A stretch of DNA of 64,000 nt from Armigeres subalbatus. Its lineage: Eukaryota > Arthropoda > Insecta > Diptera > Culicidae. The notes under the pieces are model-generated. The model had not been told where the DNA came from. It was given only the letters and a program-made list of their open reading frames with translations, and made no database searches. Both the position numbers and the translations under genes were made by a program. Position 1 is the stretch's first letter. Each line of letters starts with the position of its first letter. Where the stretch lies: positions 186,001 to 250,000 of the forward strand of contig NW_026942506.1 in assembly GCF_024139115.2 (NCBI RefSeq). The letters run 5' to 3'. This document shows positions 34,310-46,606 of the stretch, one piece after another.

Positions 34310-36207
34310 CACTATGGTCCAGGATACAGATTTACGCGGAAAGATGAATTTTACGCCAAAACTATATTTTTTAGAAAAAACTGTTGTTCTACAAAATTGT
34401 TCGAAATAGTAAGGCCATCATTATGGTTCTACCAAAAAATAGGGTGGCCCATCATATAAAAAAAATTAGAAAATATTTTTTTTATTTCTCAGAATATTGA
34501 CATGTTATGTTCTACAAAGTTGTAGCGCAGCCTATTCCAATCAATTTTGCTAAAAAAAGTTTTTCTGTAGCTCTTAAGTTGGCTGATTTAGAGCAATTTT
34601 ACCTAATTAGATTAGGGTGTACCTCACAAAAACAGTATTTTTTATCTTCTTTTTTTGTTTTACATTTCTCGAAAAAGTCGTCTTCAGGTGACTTTTAGAG
34701 CTCAAAAAAATGCAACTTTTGATGGGTAAATACGCTCAATATCTTTTTCCGATCAAAAGTTATAATCGTTTTTCTGTCAAAATTACATTTTTTTCATGAG
34801 TTGATATCTCCAATTAGGGCAGACCAAAAAAATATATTCACACGGCATCCGAAAGAGAAATTAATATTCTTTATTATGTCAAAAAATTGGGGATATGTTA
34901 TTTTTTATCTAAAGTTTCATCAATTTTACTAAAACCATGTTTTTTGAAATAAATTGATATAACTCGACAACGGAAGAAGATACAGACGATATTCTTATAG
35001 CAAAACACGCGTTTCAAAAAGCCCTAAAAGTTTTCAGAAGATGACATCCGTGAAAAATAAAAAATGAAATGAGCAGATCATAAATATTCTTTTTTGAAGG
35101 ACACCCTAATTCTGGTAAGTAAAATTACACTAAACAAGTGAGCTTAAGAGCTACATAAAAAGTTTAGATAGCGAAGTTGATAGGGAAAAGCTGCGCTACA
35201 ATTTTGTGGAACATTTTATGTCAATTTTCCGCAAAATAAAAAAAAATAAAATTTCACATTTTTATAAAATGGCCCACCCTATTTTCAGTAACTCTATAAT
35301 AAGGGCCCAAGTATCCAAAACAACTTTGTAGAACAAATTTTGTTTCTTAAAAGTATGCTTCAGACCGAAAATGCATCTTTTCTCGTAAATCTTGCAATAC
35401 GATGATAATGATAAAATTTATAAAAAGTGTTTAAGCTGTAGATTTTTTATCTTTCATTTCTCACGAATGTCATCTTCTGAAGACTTTTGCGGCTTTTCAA
35501 AACGCGTGTTTTGCTATAAGAATATCGTCTGTTTCTTCTTCCGTTGTCGAATTATATTAATTTATTTGAAAAAACATGATTTTAGTAAAATTGATAAAAC
35601 TTGAGATAAAAAAATAACATATCCCCAATTTTTTGACATAATAAAGAATATTAGTTTCTCTTTCAAATGCCGCGTAAATATATTTTTTTTGGTTTGCCCT
35701 AACCGGAGATATCAACTTATGAAAAAAATGTAATTTTGACAGAAAAACGATTATAACTTTTGATCGGAAACAGATATTGAGCAAATTTACCCATCAAAAG
35801 TTGCATTTTTTTTAGCTCTAAAAGTCACCTGAAGACGACTTTTTCGAGAAATGTAAAACAAAAAAAGTAGATTAAAAATACTGTTTTTTTGAGGAACACC
35901 CTAATCTAATTAGGCAAAATTGCTCTAAATCAGCCAACTTAAGAGCTACATAAAAAGTTTTTTCATCAAAATTGATTGGAATAAGCTACGCTACAACTTT
36001 GTAGAACATAACATGTCAATATTCCGAGAATTAAAAAAAATATTTTCAATTTTTTTTTATATGATGGACCACCCTATTTTTTGGTAGAACCATAATGATG
36101 GCCTTACTATTTCGAACAATTTTGTAGAACAACAGTTTTTTCTAAAAAAATAAAGTTTTGGCGTAAAATGCATCTTTCCGCATAAATCTGTATCCTGGAC
36201 CATAGTG
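34310..36207. mobile_element. 1.9-kb foldback element with Transib-like ends
   Basis: The element is almost entirely palindromic: 34310 to about 35085 is the inverse of about 35400 to 36207, with ~10% differences. The ends are CACTATGGTCCAGGATACAG and its inverse, flanked by CAGTG on both sides (34305-34309, 36208-36212). CACWATGG-type ends with a 5-bp, G+C-leaning duplication are the hallmark of Transib, the superfamily related to RAG1. There is no transposase frame, so it would be non-autonomous. The loop (35090-35400) holds an extra diverged copy of the outer arm. Confidence 0.75.
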
Positions 36208-36212
36208 CAGTG

Positions 36213-37478
36213 CAATAAAAATCCTATTCGACTAAATGCTGATGTCATATTAGAAATTTGGAGCAGTACTCATCGATAGAGAATCCTTCCGCACGCGATG
36301 GCATATGAGCAAGTCAAACCACCTTCCTTTTGCCAGTGGAGATATATCAGCTTCCACACTGATATTCTTCCTTCCCCCTTCATACGGGAGCTTGGCAGAA
36401 GGAAGGTCGTGTGATATGTGCCATCACAAATATTGCCCTCCGCTCGCTTTCAAATCGACTTCTATAAAAACATTCTTCATGCCTGCCGTATCCTAACGGA
36501 ACTATCAATTCTATACTTTCGCCTCTAATTCTATCATGAACATGTACGTCTAAGTTTGGAAGATGATATTAGCATTTCCATATCATTGTAATTATTGTAT
36601 TGTTTTTGGATCTCAAACGAGCATTCGAAACAATTTCTCTTCTTGTAATGGTTAATACACTACAATGACAAACAGTCACACAACGAATTACATTTGATGT
36701 GCTTGTGCTAATATTTAAGCTAAAGAACAATCTCATGTCATAATATTTAACAAAAATTACTGTTAGAGGACGAAATTTACACCAGCATTAAACTAGGCAA
36801 ATTGACGATCTACGTGTTGTACCATTCACGACGACGACAAATCATAAGTCAATGTACTATAGAAGAATATGAATTTTCAATGAATTACCAGTAGATTTGA
36901 AAAGGCAAGAATTATTATTGAATTTAAAAGAAAGTGCAAATCGGATAAGGATAAGTGCTAAAAAAAAGAAATTTTTCCTGTACAGGACATGATCATAGCA
37001 TTTTGGCCATAAATGTCCAATTATCAATAGGGAACAATGGGATAGAATTTCGTGTCTAATAAAAATAAGTATGTGAAGAATTGGCGAGATTTATATTACG
37101 CGTAAAAAATGTATTTTGACCATAACTTGTATTTCAATAACTTGTTCAATTGAAAACAATGGAACAGGATTCCCCGTCGAATGAATTTCGTTGAGAGTAA
37201 ATCGGTTCAGGACGATTGTCTAAAAAATTGGCGAGACTTTTAGGGCACATACACACACATACACACAGACATCATCTCAATTTGTCGAACTTAGGCGATT
37301 GGTCCCCCCAATGTCACACTTTTTTAGTTAATCATTCAAAAATCCCTCCTCTAAGTGTTACGTAATTTATGGGTGCTCCCTAAGCATTTTATATTAATTT
37401 TGGTATTTTACCTCTTATGCAAAGCTAGTTCATAGGTACCAATTTCTGTTATGGAGGTCGTCGCTCCTGCTGGGGAAC
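36213..37478. other. No recognised gene
   Basis: AT-rich. Contains a short CA-rich run at 37243-37265 (ACACACACATACACACAGAC) and two similar segments around 37040-37090 and 37150-37240 (TTGGCGAGA motif) that suggest an old tandem duplication. Confidence 0.45.
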
Positions 37479-37486
37479 GGGTTAAC

Positions 37487-39005
37487 TAGGCTGACCAGAT
37501 CATTTCGGTGGAAAAAACGGGACAAACGTCGACTTGCAAAACGGGACATGTCAAAAAACATTTTGACGAAATTCAAGAGCTGTGAAAATTTCAAAATGTT
37601 TGAGCTGAATTTTCATTTCCCTTGTAATTTAAGAGAAAATTTTTAGAGTGAATCATTCACCACCATAACCTTCTATTGTATTAAGTTGTGGAAAAGTAAT
37701 AAATTACAAATATTGTGGAATTTTGAAATTTTATTTAATCTACTCTTAATTTTTATTACTGACCAATATCAAAACTTTTCCAATTCAACAATTCAACAAT
37801 TGAAAATAACAAAAATCTGGGCACTAGAGAGATAAGAAAAACATAATTTCGCGAAAAAAAAAGTCAAAAGACAAATGCGAAAAGCAGTAGGGTGGGATGA
37901 TTGATTTTCTCGTGCTAAAACCTTTTTTCATGAATATAAGAAAATGTACAAGTAAAGAAAATTAATAAAATGTAATTTAAATTATTTCCATGAATATGGT
38001 TGGTGCATGTGAATAAATGTCAAATCTTATCAATTCACAGTCCTTTTTAATCGAAATTGATTTAAATGATGCTAAAAGTAGTCTCACATCTCGGGAATCT
38101 TGTCCATTGATTTTGTTCCCAGGACTCATGAATTTATTGTCGCGAAAAGTAAAACAAATCCTGGCTAAACTATAGGCTGATTTACAGTTCTGACCCTCGG
38201 AGATTGCTGCCGGTTTGTAATCGGGCCGAAATATTAATTCTGCTCACACATATGAAAGCGAAATGTGCAGACAAGCTCCTGATCTGTAAACTAGTCTTAA
38301 AGTACGTGATTTCTCGGTTTGAAACTGCCTAAAACTCGATTTTGTTCAGCTGATTTATAAATATTTTTTAAGTCATCGTTTTTTTACAGTGGATGGTTTT
38401 GAAATATTCAGAATCATTCAGAAAAACTTCGAATGATTCTTAATGTTTCGAACAGAATCAATCGATTGAAAAATATTTGGTAAAGCAGATTTCAAAAAAT
38501 GGAACTACCTACTTCGCAAGAAAAAAAATGTGCGACCAAATCGAGTCACATAGAAGTTGCTGCAACCAAATCAGCCATAGGTGTGCTGCTAGGGTAAGGC
38601 GTGACCTGATTTACAGGATATACTTGCCTACCAAGTTACCAGTTCCATTCAATCCACAGATGAAATTGGTCAAATTGTAATGCCTTCGTTGTCGTTAAAT
38701 GTTAAAAACCTTAAGGAAAGTAGATCCATGCAAAATACATAATAGCATAAATAGCATTATTTTAAAAGCAACATTAATAATAAAACATCTCACACTTTTT
38801 TTATGGGTTTCGTCCACTTTCTTTGTATTTGGTTTTAAATTCCCTACTAAAACATTGAATTTATTTGAACAATATTTTGGAGCTCTTTGGGAGAATCAAT
38901 AAAAAAACGGGACAAATTGAGAATTTTTTAGATTACGACGGGACATCACAATAAGGTCTAAAAAACGGGACTGTCCCGTTAAATACGGTACGTATGGTCA
39001 GCCTA
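37487..39005. mobile_element. 1.5-kb non-autonomous hAT element
   Basis: The ends are TAGGCTGACCAGAT and, inverted, TAGGCTGACCATACG. GGGTTAAC flanks both sides (37479-37486, 39006-39013), an 8-bp duplication. Subterminal AACGGGAC and GGACTGTCCC motifs near both ends are typical of some hAT families. Frames inside (38477-38680, 38699-38902) show no transposase. A 107-bp-family MITE sits inside it (38483-38594). Confidence 0.9.
38483..38594. mobile_element. 107-bp MITE family, diverged copy 3 (in hAT)
   Basis: Ends with GTGTGCTGCTAGGG as in the other copies and contains GTTGCTGCAACC and GAGTCACAT segments in the family order. The left end (AAGCAGATT) is degraded, so the start is approximate. 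TA may flank both sides. Confidence 0.6.
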
Positions 39006-39013
39006 GGGTTAAC

Positions 39014-42000
39014 GAAAAACGATTTCGCAGTGTTCCCACCATAAACGAAAAAAATTAAGCCCCTCCATGATACGTCGTTTTTCCCTACTATCTTAATTTC
39101 ACATGAAAAAAAAAAATCGTTGTCCTTGACTTATTCCCGCATTTGGCTACCTTGCCAACTGATGTCTAAAGCAGACCCCAGACGACGGAAGAAATTTGAC
39201 AAACTCATCAATATTGAAGTCTTCTTGATGGTGTGAGTGCGAACCCAAAATATTAAAGTAAATATTGAGGGAAATCAGAAAAGTTTGAAATTCTTCTCAA
39301 TATTTCCCCTCGTTTCTCCCCGCAGTTTGCCCACAGGAGTCGATGACGGTTGAGTGTGTGCGTGTTTGTCGGGTTATTCCGCTATTTGATTCGTATTAGT
39401 TCAAGAAAAATTAGCATTTTTCTTCAGCTATGTCCATGCCGGCTATTCAGTGAAAATATTGAAGAAAAGTTTTATGAGAAAAGTATTGTCAATAAATCTC
39501 TCGTCTGGGGTCTGCTTAATGATGTGAATAGAAGATAGTAAGTAAGTTTGTTAGAGGGATAGAGTTACCGAAATTGTGACAAAATCATTTGATAGTAGCA
39601 AAGATTTCATAATAAAATTCCGGCTTAAATCTGGATTTTGTTTTGGCTTTTTCAGTCTTATGTATTCAAAACACACAGGAAGTTCCGATGTCTACTTGTA
39701 AAGATCATAATTTGCAAATGAAATGCATTGTATGCATCTTTTACAAATATTATAATCTCCGAGCAGAATGGGATTAGCGATTTTATTGAAATTATTTATT
39801 AAAATCAAAACATTAATGATAAAATGGCAAAAGAAAATCAAATTTCGACTTGTCAACAATGTGTTATTTGATTTACGGGATAAAAATAATATCACTACCA
39901 GACCAGCCCTGCGACTGCAATCTGCGGTAGCCGTAAAAACTGAAAACTTGGTGTGAAACTGACCATCTTCTTGACGAAGCGCGAGACGAAGGCGACTAAA
40001 GTTCGAGTAGAAAAAAGTTGCTGGAAAATCCCCCGCAAGTCCTTCTATTGTTAAGGTTTTATTTTTCTTCTTCGATGTCGACCTTGACGGGGGGCTGTTT
40101 TTTCTTCTTTCTGATATATTTTTTTTTTTTTCATTATTATCAGTAGACACAGCCGTCGTCGACTGACTGACCGAAACCCTCCAGCCAAAATGTTGAAAAT
40201 TGGCAGCGTTGCTAAAGGTGATTTGGAAACTCTTCGGTGCGATTCGGCTTTCAAATTTCGCATCGAAGTTGTTTGGTGCCGGTTATGGTACACTTATGTA
40301 ACATATTTAGGTATATACCGTACTGAGTCGAATTGTGAGAAATTGTTTCATCTTTAGGGATGATTCAAGTATGACGTCCACTACTCCTCTGTCACGCTTT
40401 TTGGTATACCTAGTTTATGCGCTGTCACAAAATCTTAGACCCCCTCTCCCCCTAAAACCTGTGACATCATTGTTGAACGACCCCTTATGAGCGTTTGATT
40501 TTTTTTTTAATTTCTGGAATAAGTAGAAGGTAGACATCACCATCGTCGCACTGATTTAAAAATCGTGGATTCTACAGAACGACACTTGTTGAATTTACAT
40601 CAACGTCTAATTCCGTAGAAGGGGATAGGTTATACGATTAGACCTTCAAAAAAATGTCGAAACATGCATCCCTGCAGATGGCATCCAGTCAGTGAAACAT
40701 GCATTCATCTACTTGCAACGGCTCCTTTCGTTCCATCTGAGTGCCGGGAAACAACGAAATAATTAGCTCCATCGGTTTGGCAATCCCGTTCATCGTACTT
40801 TTTTTTGGCAAAATTGTTCCGTTGTTGTAGCTTTGCTTATTTTTCACCCCATTCAACCCTTCTCGGGAAGATCCAGTTACAGCTCAATGGACCATTCGTG
40901 CATGCATAGCTTGTCGTCGTTGTCGTAGTCGTCGCATTGCCATAGACGTTTCAGTCCACCTGCCTTCCACACGGTTGTCCCATAAACCCGCCAATGTCCC
41001 ATCAACAGGCTTTGTGTCACATGGTCCCGGCCGAAAGTAGCAATCGTGAAGGACTCTTGGCTGCCTCGACTGAAGAGACTCCGCCGCGCCGTACCGACTA
41101 CGTACTGTCACGATGCCATTCAAGAACCTATCGCATGCCTGGCAAGGACACCCAAGTCACCGAATCCGGCCATGCAGAAGAACTGGAGAGATTTGCACAG
41201 ACATTCGGAACGGGATGGAAATTGCCGTAAGAATGTTTGGAAAAAGAACGAGATTTGCAGCTGCTTTTCCGCATTATGTCCTTAATACAACAAGAGTTTT
41301 TTTTTTGCATCTCGATCTTACTGTTGTTGGTTAGTTGAATGTGGTTCGGTTGGTTTGGTCGGTTGGTCGATGTTCGCTTCACTGTTTTCTCAAGTGCAGC
41401 AGTGCGATGATGGGAAATGCATCCCGGCGACCCCTTTCGGCCACCACCCATCCATGTCATGCCCATTCTTAGGAGTCGTGACGGTGGTGCCCCGTTAGAA
41501 CAACTGGTCGGAAAAAAAATGGAAGAATGCTCATTAGCGAATTAGCTCAGCTGTCGAGTGTATGAGGTGAATATTCGGTTTGACAGTGAAAAGATTTTTG
41601 TCGTCGTAGTTATGCTGATTTGAGTGGCAATGGATGAAAAATGTCGCTATCATGGTCTAATTGACATCGCTGCCACGATTTAAAACAGAGAGGTAATTTA
41701 TTTGCTCGTTCTGTTTTTCGGAAGTGGATTCTCAATTGAGATTCGAAAGGCATAATTAACACTTCTTTACCTGGTGAACTTTCAGAAAAAAGTATTCAGG
41801 GTCTACGCCTTTTTTCATTTTCGGAATTGAGCACAAATGACAAAAGCTTTCATTTCTTAGTAAAAAAAAAGAACTTTAAAAAAAGAAGAGAAAACAAACT
41901 ATGACAAAACAAACAAAAACAGCAAACAAGACAAAAAACAAAAAGAAGAAAACATAATAGACAAAAATAGTTAAATGCAAAGTCAAAACCGCAACAACAA

Positions 42001-42385
42001 ATATTTTGAAAAAAATCCAATGATCTCTTAAAAACTCCAGTACGCAATGGCTGATCGGGTCAGCTTTTAGCATCAAAAAGTTAGACCGCATTCCGTGTCG
42101 AATGCGATTTTCGTGCAATTCGAATAATGCAAAATATCAAAAAGTGTGTTTTACATTTTTGTACACATATCGTATGTTTGATGATGTTTGCGCCATCTTA
42201 TAAACAACGTACCCGTTACATTTGTATGCAGCGTTGTAATTTGTTGTTCTATTGGACTTTTGGATTATTGGATTATTGGACTTTTTGATATTTAGAAATC
42301 AAGTTCAACACAAGAGGGGAGCTAGTGTAGTTTCATTTGCGGTGGAATGGTCCTAAATATCTGGGAGAGTGACAGACAAAACGCC
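39014..42385. other. Long stretch without a recognised gene
   Basis: Frames of 60-150 codons occur on both strands (for example minus 39692-40150 and 40884-41123, plus 40994-41230) but show no domain. 40700-41460 is the most balanced in composition. 41860-41990 is a purine-rich A/K-type low-complexity run. Confidence 0.45.
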
Positions 42386-42389
42386 TTTC

Positions 42390-43450
42390 ACAGCTCAACA
42401 CTATTCTCTAATCCACAAAGATCGCAGTAGGATCGGAAAAGGCTTCGCCGAGGTTGTGAGAGTCCCTTGTGTGACCAGTCCGAAGCCGGGCAATAGAATC
42501 GCTCCAACCCGAGCAGCACATGTCCAGCAAATCTGGTTGCAACAACTTGATTGCGACTAAATCTGGTCACATATTAGTTGCAGTAACCTATATGGAATAT
42601 GTGTGCTGCTAAGGAAGGAGTCCAAGGACTGGTGAAGCCCTTGAAGTTCAAATTCTGTTGTTCCAAGCCGAATCCAGTCTTGGTCAGCCAGCGGGTCGGA
42701 ACGAGAATAGCGTTCACTCTCGTGCCCAACATTGGCGAAGGCGTCGGCAAGAGATTTCAGCCTAATGCCACAATGACCGGGGATCCAGGTGAAACAGGGG
42801 TTCGGTGCCGGCGGACCCGCAGCTTCATCGAGGAGAGGGATCTTGTGTTATCCTGATGTACCAGCTGCAAATGAAGCAGCTTTGCAGTACGCAGCCGTGA
42901 GGACCCTGTGCCGGAAGGGAGTGATCCCGGCGTCTACGCAGGCTGCTTCTGCAGGGATGGATGGAAGAAGGCCAGAAGCTAAACGGATATAAGTATGCTG
43001 TGCAGGTTAGCTCAAGGCCGTAGAGTAGACCACTGTCTATCGTCATTTGGTCTTCCTTTAACCGGGTGTGTCTGCTGTTGATGCGGTATTTTTTCGCCAG
43101 GGTTTTTTACCTGGTTGATCCGAAATTTGCCAGCAACCTTCACCGCCCGGATATGCGATATGAAGGAGAGCCGCCGAACAATCTCTAAACCGAGAACTCG
43201 AATAATTGTCCGGTTTGGGATGGGTTCAAGACCGAGTTTAATGGGCGGCGCTGCAAGTTGGTGCCGACCACGACAGATGTGCCTGCGGACGGATGAATCC
43301 CAACGGTTTGTCCGGGAGTCCTTCTGACGACGACGAGAAAATATCTTCGGCGTAGACGAACAAGTAAAAACGTTTACGAGTAAAAGGTCCAAGACCCCGT
43401 TTATAGCAATTAGAACTGACAGAACCGATACTTGGGGAACGAACTAGCAT
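42390..43450 (-). pseudogene. I-clade-type LINE: reverse transcriptase to C-terminal remnant
   Basis: Minus strand from 43450 down: an RT catalytic box read as YAED instead of YADD (about 43375), then ICRGRHQLAAPPIKL and VLGLEIVRRLSFISHI (about 43290-43160), typical of I/R1-group LINEs. Near 42780 comes a WIPGH-CGI segment suggesting an RNase H domain, then RLRTGHTR (about 42480) and a cysteine pair CDLCGLENSVE (about 42410). Frames change several times. The MITE at 42508-42614 interrupts the 3' part. The endonuclease and most of the RT are missing. Confidence 0.7.
42508..42614. mobile_element. 107-bp MITE, copy 4 (in I-type LINE)
   Basis: Starts CCCGAGCAGCACATG; ends, inverted, CCTTAGCAGCACAC. 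AA flanks both sides (42506-42507, 42615-42616). Removing it restores LINE sequence in frame into RLRTGHTR. Confidence 0.85.
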
Positions 43451-43559
43451 TTTGTATCTTTGGAAAAATTCTAGGAACTTTTTTCAAATGGGCGTAATGG
43501 ATTCTGACCATGATTTTTGGAACGACGATTGTGCTTTTCATTCAAACTATTTTAGTAAG

Positions 43560-44420
43560 CTTATATGTAAGCATGTGCTCGCCGTACGTCAGGTATTGCA
43601 GAAATGCCGCGAATACAACGTGCCCACGCATCATCTATTCATCGACTTCAAGGCCGCATATGACTTTAAAGCCGCAATTGATCGGGACTAGCTATGGCAG
43701 CTAATGCACGAACACGGATTTCTGTATAAACTGACACGGTTGATCAAAGCGACAATGGATCGGGTGATGTGCGTAGTTCGAGTTTGAGATGCATTCTCGA
43801 GTCCCTTTGAAATGCGCAGAGGGTTACGGTAAGGTGATGGTCTTTTGTGTCTGCTACGAAGGCCAGGGATTAACACGAGTGGTAGAATTTTCAATAAGTC
43901 TGTCCAGCTTTTTGGCTTCGCTGATGACATAGATATCTGACGATCTACAAAACGCTCATTAGACCGATAGTCCTCTACGGACACGAGACCCGGACGAAGG
44001 CTCGTGGAGGACTAACGCGCACTTGGAGCTTTCGAAAGGAAAGTGCTGCGTTCCATCTATGGTGGGGTGCAGATATCGGACGGTACGTGGAGGAGGCGAA
44101 TGAACCACGAGTTGCATGAGCTGTTGGAAGAACCATCCATCGTTCACACTGCGAAAATCGAAGGACTGCGGTGGGCCGGGCACGTAGCCAGAATGTCGGA
44201 CAGTAATACGGTGAAAATGGTTCTCGACAACGATCCGACGGACACAAGAAGGCGGGGTGCGCAGCGGGCAAGGTGGATCGATCAGGTGGAAGATGACTTG
44301 CGGACCCTCCGTAGACTGCGTGGTTGGCGACGTGTAGCCATGGACCGATCCGAATGGAGAAGACTCTTATATACCGCACAGGCCACTTCGGCCTTAGTCT
44401 GAATAAATAAAATAATAATA
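43560..44420 (+). pseudogene. 5'-truncated, internally deleted RTE element with intact 3' tail
   Basis: Plus strand: the RT segment YNVPTHHLFIDFKAAYD (about 43615-43665), LWQLMHEHGF, RRGLR-GDG, and FADDIDI (about 43915) are present. A deletion then jumps to LTIYKTLIRP, and the open frame 44043-44402 gives the RTE C-terminus (GGVQISDGTWRRRMNHELHE, WAGHVARMSDS) up to the stop and an AATAAATAAAATAATAATAA tail. It is closely related to the 8.5-11.9 kb copy. It abuts the truncated gypsy integrase at 44421. Confidence 0.9.
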
Positions 44421-44422
44421 AG

Positions 44423-45085
44423 TTATGCATATGTGCAATGCCGTGTTCCGACAATGTTTCTGAACAATTTATATTTCAGAGTTATTCCAAAAGTTTTACA
44501 GAAATTGGCGAAATCCTCAGATGCGAAAGGAGGCCCATTATCACACACTAGTTCATCAGGGATTGTTGCAAAGATTGTTCTTAGTTTGAAAATCGTTGTT
44601 TTAGCGGTTGTTGAAGTCAAAATTTCAATTTCAGGATATCTTGAAAAATAATCCACTACTACTAGCAGATGCACCCCGTTTGTTACTTCTGTGAAATCTA
44701 TTGCTAACTTTTTCCAAGGACTATCCGGTAAGGGTGATCTAACCATGGGTTCAGTAGTCGGTTCCGAAACCAAAAGACAACCTTGACATGAATTTACGTA
44801 TTCCTCTACCATAGTGTCAATCCTTACCCACCATACTTTTTCTCTTAATCGTTTCTTCATTGCTGAGCTTCCTAAATGAGGTTCATGTCCGAGATTCAAA
44901 ACCTTCATCTGCAGACTACGTGGAATAATTTTTTTCTTATTTTTAAGGATAATGTCTCCATCCGTTGACAGATCATTTGCGATTAATTTGTAACGTGCTA
45001 GAGTTTTCGGCCATCTGCGAGATGGGTATGGCATCCACTGCAGAAGCTCTGTTAGCTCTACGTCATGTTTAGTAGCTTTGATAAT
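44423..45085 (-). pseudogene. Gypsy integrase, truncated
   Basis: Frame 45034-44423 with sequence extending to about 45085 after a small indel. An N-terminal zinc-binding region (H-EPHLG … CQGC near 44790) is followed by the catalytic core with IDFTEV (first Asp, near 44690) and VCDNGPPFASEDF (second Asp, near 44545). The frame ends soon after GITLKYK, before the third catalytic residue (Glu). It is therefore inactive. Integrase would insert the cDNA copy into the genome. Confidence 0.9.
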
Positions 45086-46089
45086 TTCGTCAAGCAGAGA
45101 TAGCTATAGGGCAAATGTCTGTTGAAATTAAACGAACTACTCTTTCACATTCCTCATCATAGCTTTTGTCAGCGGTTCCGGTATCTTGGCACAATCGAGA
45201 AAGAGTGTCCGCAATGTTTGACTTCCCTGGTCGGTACAGAACTTTGTAGTTGTACGACATCAGCCGAAGCTTCCAGCGCTCAATTCTTGCGGATGGCTTA
45301 ACTCTATCACCAAAAATTGAAACCAGGGGTTTATGATCAGTTATTATCCAGAATGGCATCCCATAAAGATAATGATGAAATTTCTCCGGAGCCCAAACCA
45401 GCGCTAGTGCTTCTTTCTCCGTCTGTGCATAACGTCTCTCTACTTCAGAAAGTGTCTTCGAGGCATAGCAGATTATTTTAAACAAACCATTTGCAGTTTT
45501 CTGATAGAGAACCGCACCTAATCCTACGGGACTTGCGTCGGTTTCAACAAATGTCTCTAATGTAGGATCAAAAAATGCTAGTGTATCAGACCGGCTCAGC
45601 AAATTCTTCAGCTGGTTGAATGCATTCTCGTGTTCCTTTGTCCATATAAAAGGAACTCCTTTTCGAGTCAATGCGTTAAGCGGACTCGATAGAGAAGAAA
45701 AATGTGGTATGTGTCGATTTACAAATGTTGCAAGTCCCAAGAAGCTTCGAACTTCCTCGGTGGATCTTGGTTGACGAAACTTTTTGATTGCCTCCAATTT
45801 TTCTGACGATATCTTAACTCCCTCTGGAGACAGATGGAATCCAAGAAACTCTAATTCGTTCGCACATTCTATCGTTTTTTCATGGTTCAAAATCACGTTA
45901 TGCTCTTTTAATCGGGTTTTAACCAAAGCTTCCCTGACTGATAATGTCTCAGCGTCTGGAGCATGGATCAATACATCGTCGATGAAAATTATGAGCCATG
46001 GAAAATCTCCTAAAATGGTTTCCATGCACTTTTGAAACAACTCCGGGGCTGCCGATAGACCAAAACTAACCGTTTATATCGCATTAGAC

Positions 46090-46148
46090 CTATTAAAATG
46101 TTGTGCTTTAAATTTGTTCGGATTATTCCGTTATAATTCAAATCTTAC
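46090..46148 (-). other. Candidate 59-bp GT-AG intron in reverse transcriptase
   Basis: Minus strand: donor G|GTAAGA at 46148 and acceptor TTTTAATAG|G at 46090. Unspliced reading meets TGA after three codons. Removing the interval joins ISPLG to LMRYKR in frame, the normal RT order. Confidence 0.7.
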
Positions 46149-46538
46149 CTAATGGCGAAATAAATGTAGTTATATAGCGGCAATCTTCCCGCAACATAAG
46201 TTGATAGAATGCGTGCTTAATGTCGAATTTCGAAAACACCTTACTGCCTCGTAATCTGGCAGTCATCTGTTCCATAGTAGGTAACGGATGTACTTCCCGA
46301 ACTATGGCCTTATTAGCTTCACGCAGATCAATAATGATCCTTACCTCGTTTGAACTTTTGCGTTTAACGATCATGGGGGAAACCCATTCGCACGCCTCAT
46401 TCACCCGCTCGATTACATCTTGGCTCATTAACTCTTTAAGTTTTAGTATGGTGATCTCTTCCAATGGAATTGGAATACGACGATAGCCTTGTCTTACAGG
46501 GGGTATGGATTTATCAATCTTTATAGAGGCACACATGC

Positions 46539-46606
46539 CTAAATATTCAATTTGTGGAACAGTGGTTAACAAGATCTTTTAGTAAACTTTGATTATGTTG
46601 CCTTAC
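46539..46606 (-). other. Candidate 68-bp GT-AG intron between protease and reverse transcriptase
   Basis: Minus strand: donor AAAG|GTAAGG at 46606 and acceptor ATATTTAG|G at 46539. Unspliced reading meets TAA within five codons. Removal joins FPSIKG to MCASIKIDKS, the usual spacing before the RT YRR motif. Confidence 0.7.

Noticed and set aside
37240..37265. CA-rich microsatellite as a notable repeat
   Set aside because: Short, interrupted and common; no structure beyond simple repetition.
39692..40150. 152-codon minus-strand gene
   Set aside because: Lysine- and asparagine-rich reading of AT-rich DNA with no recognisable motif.
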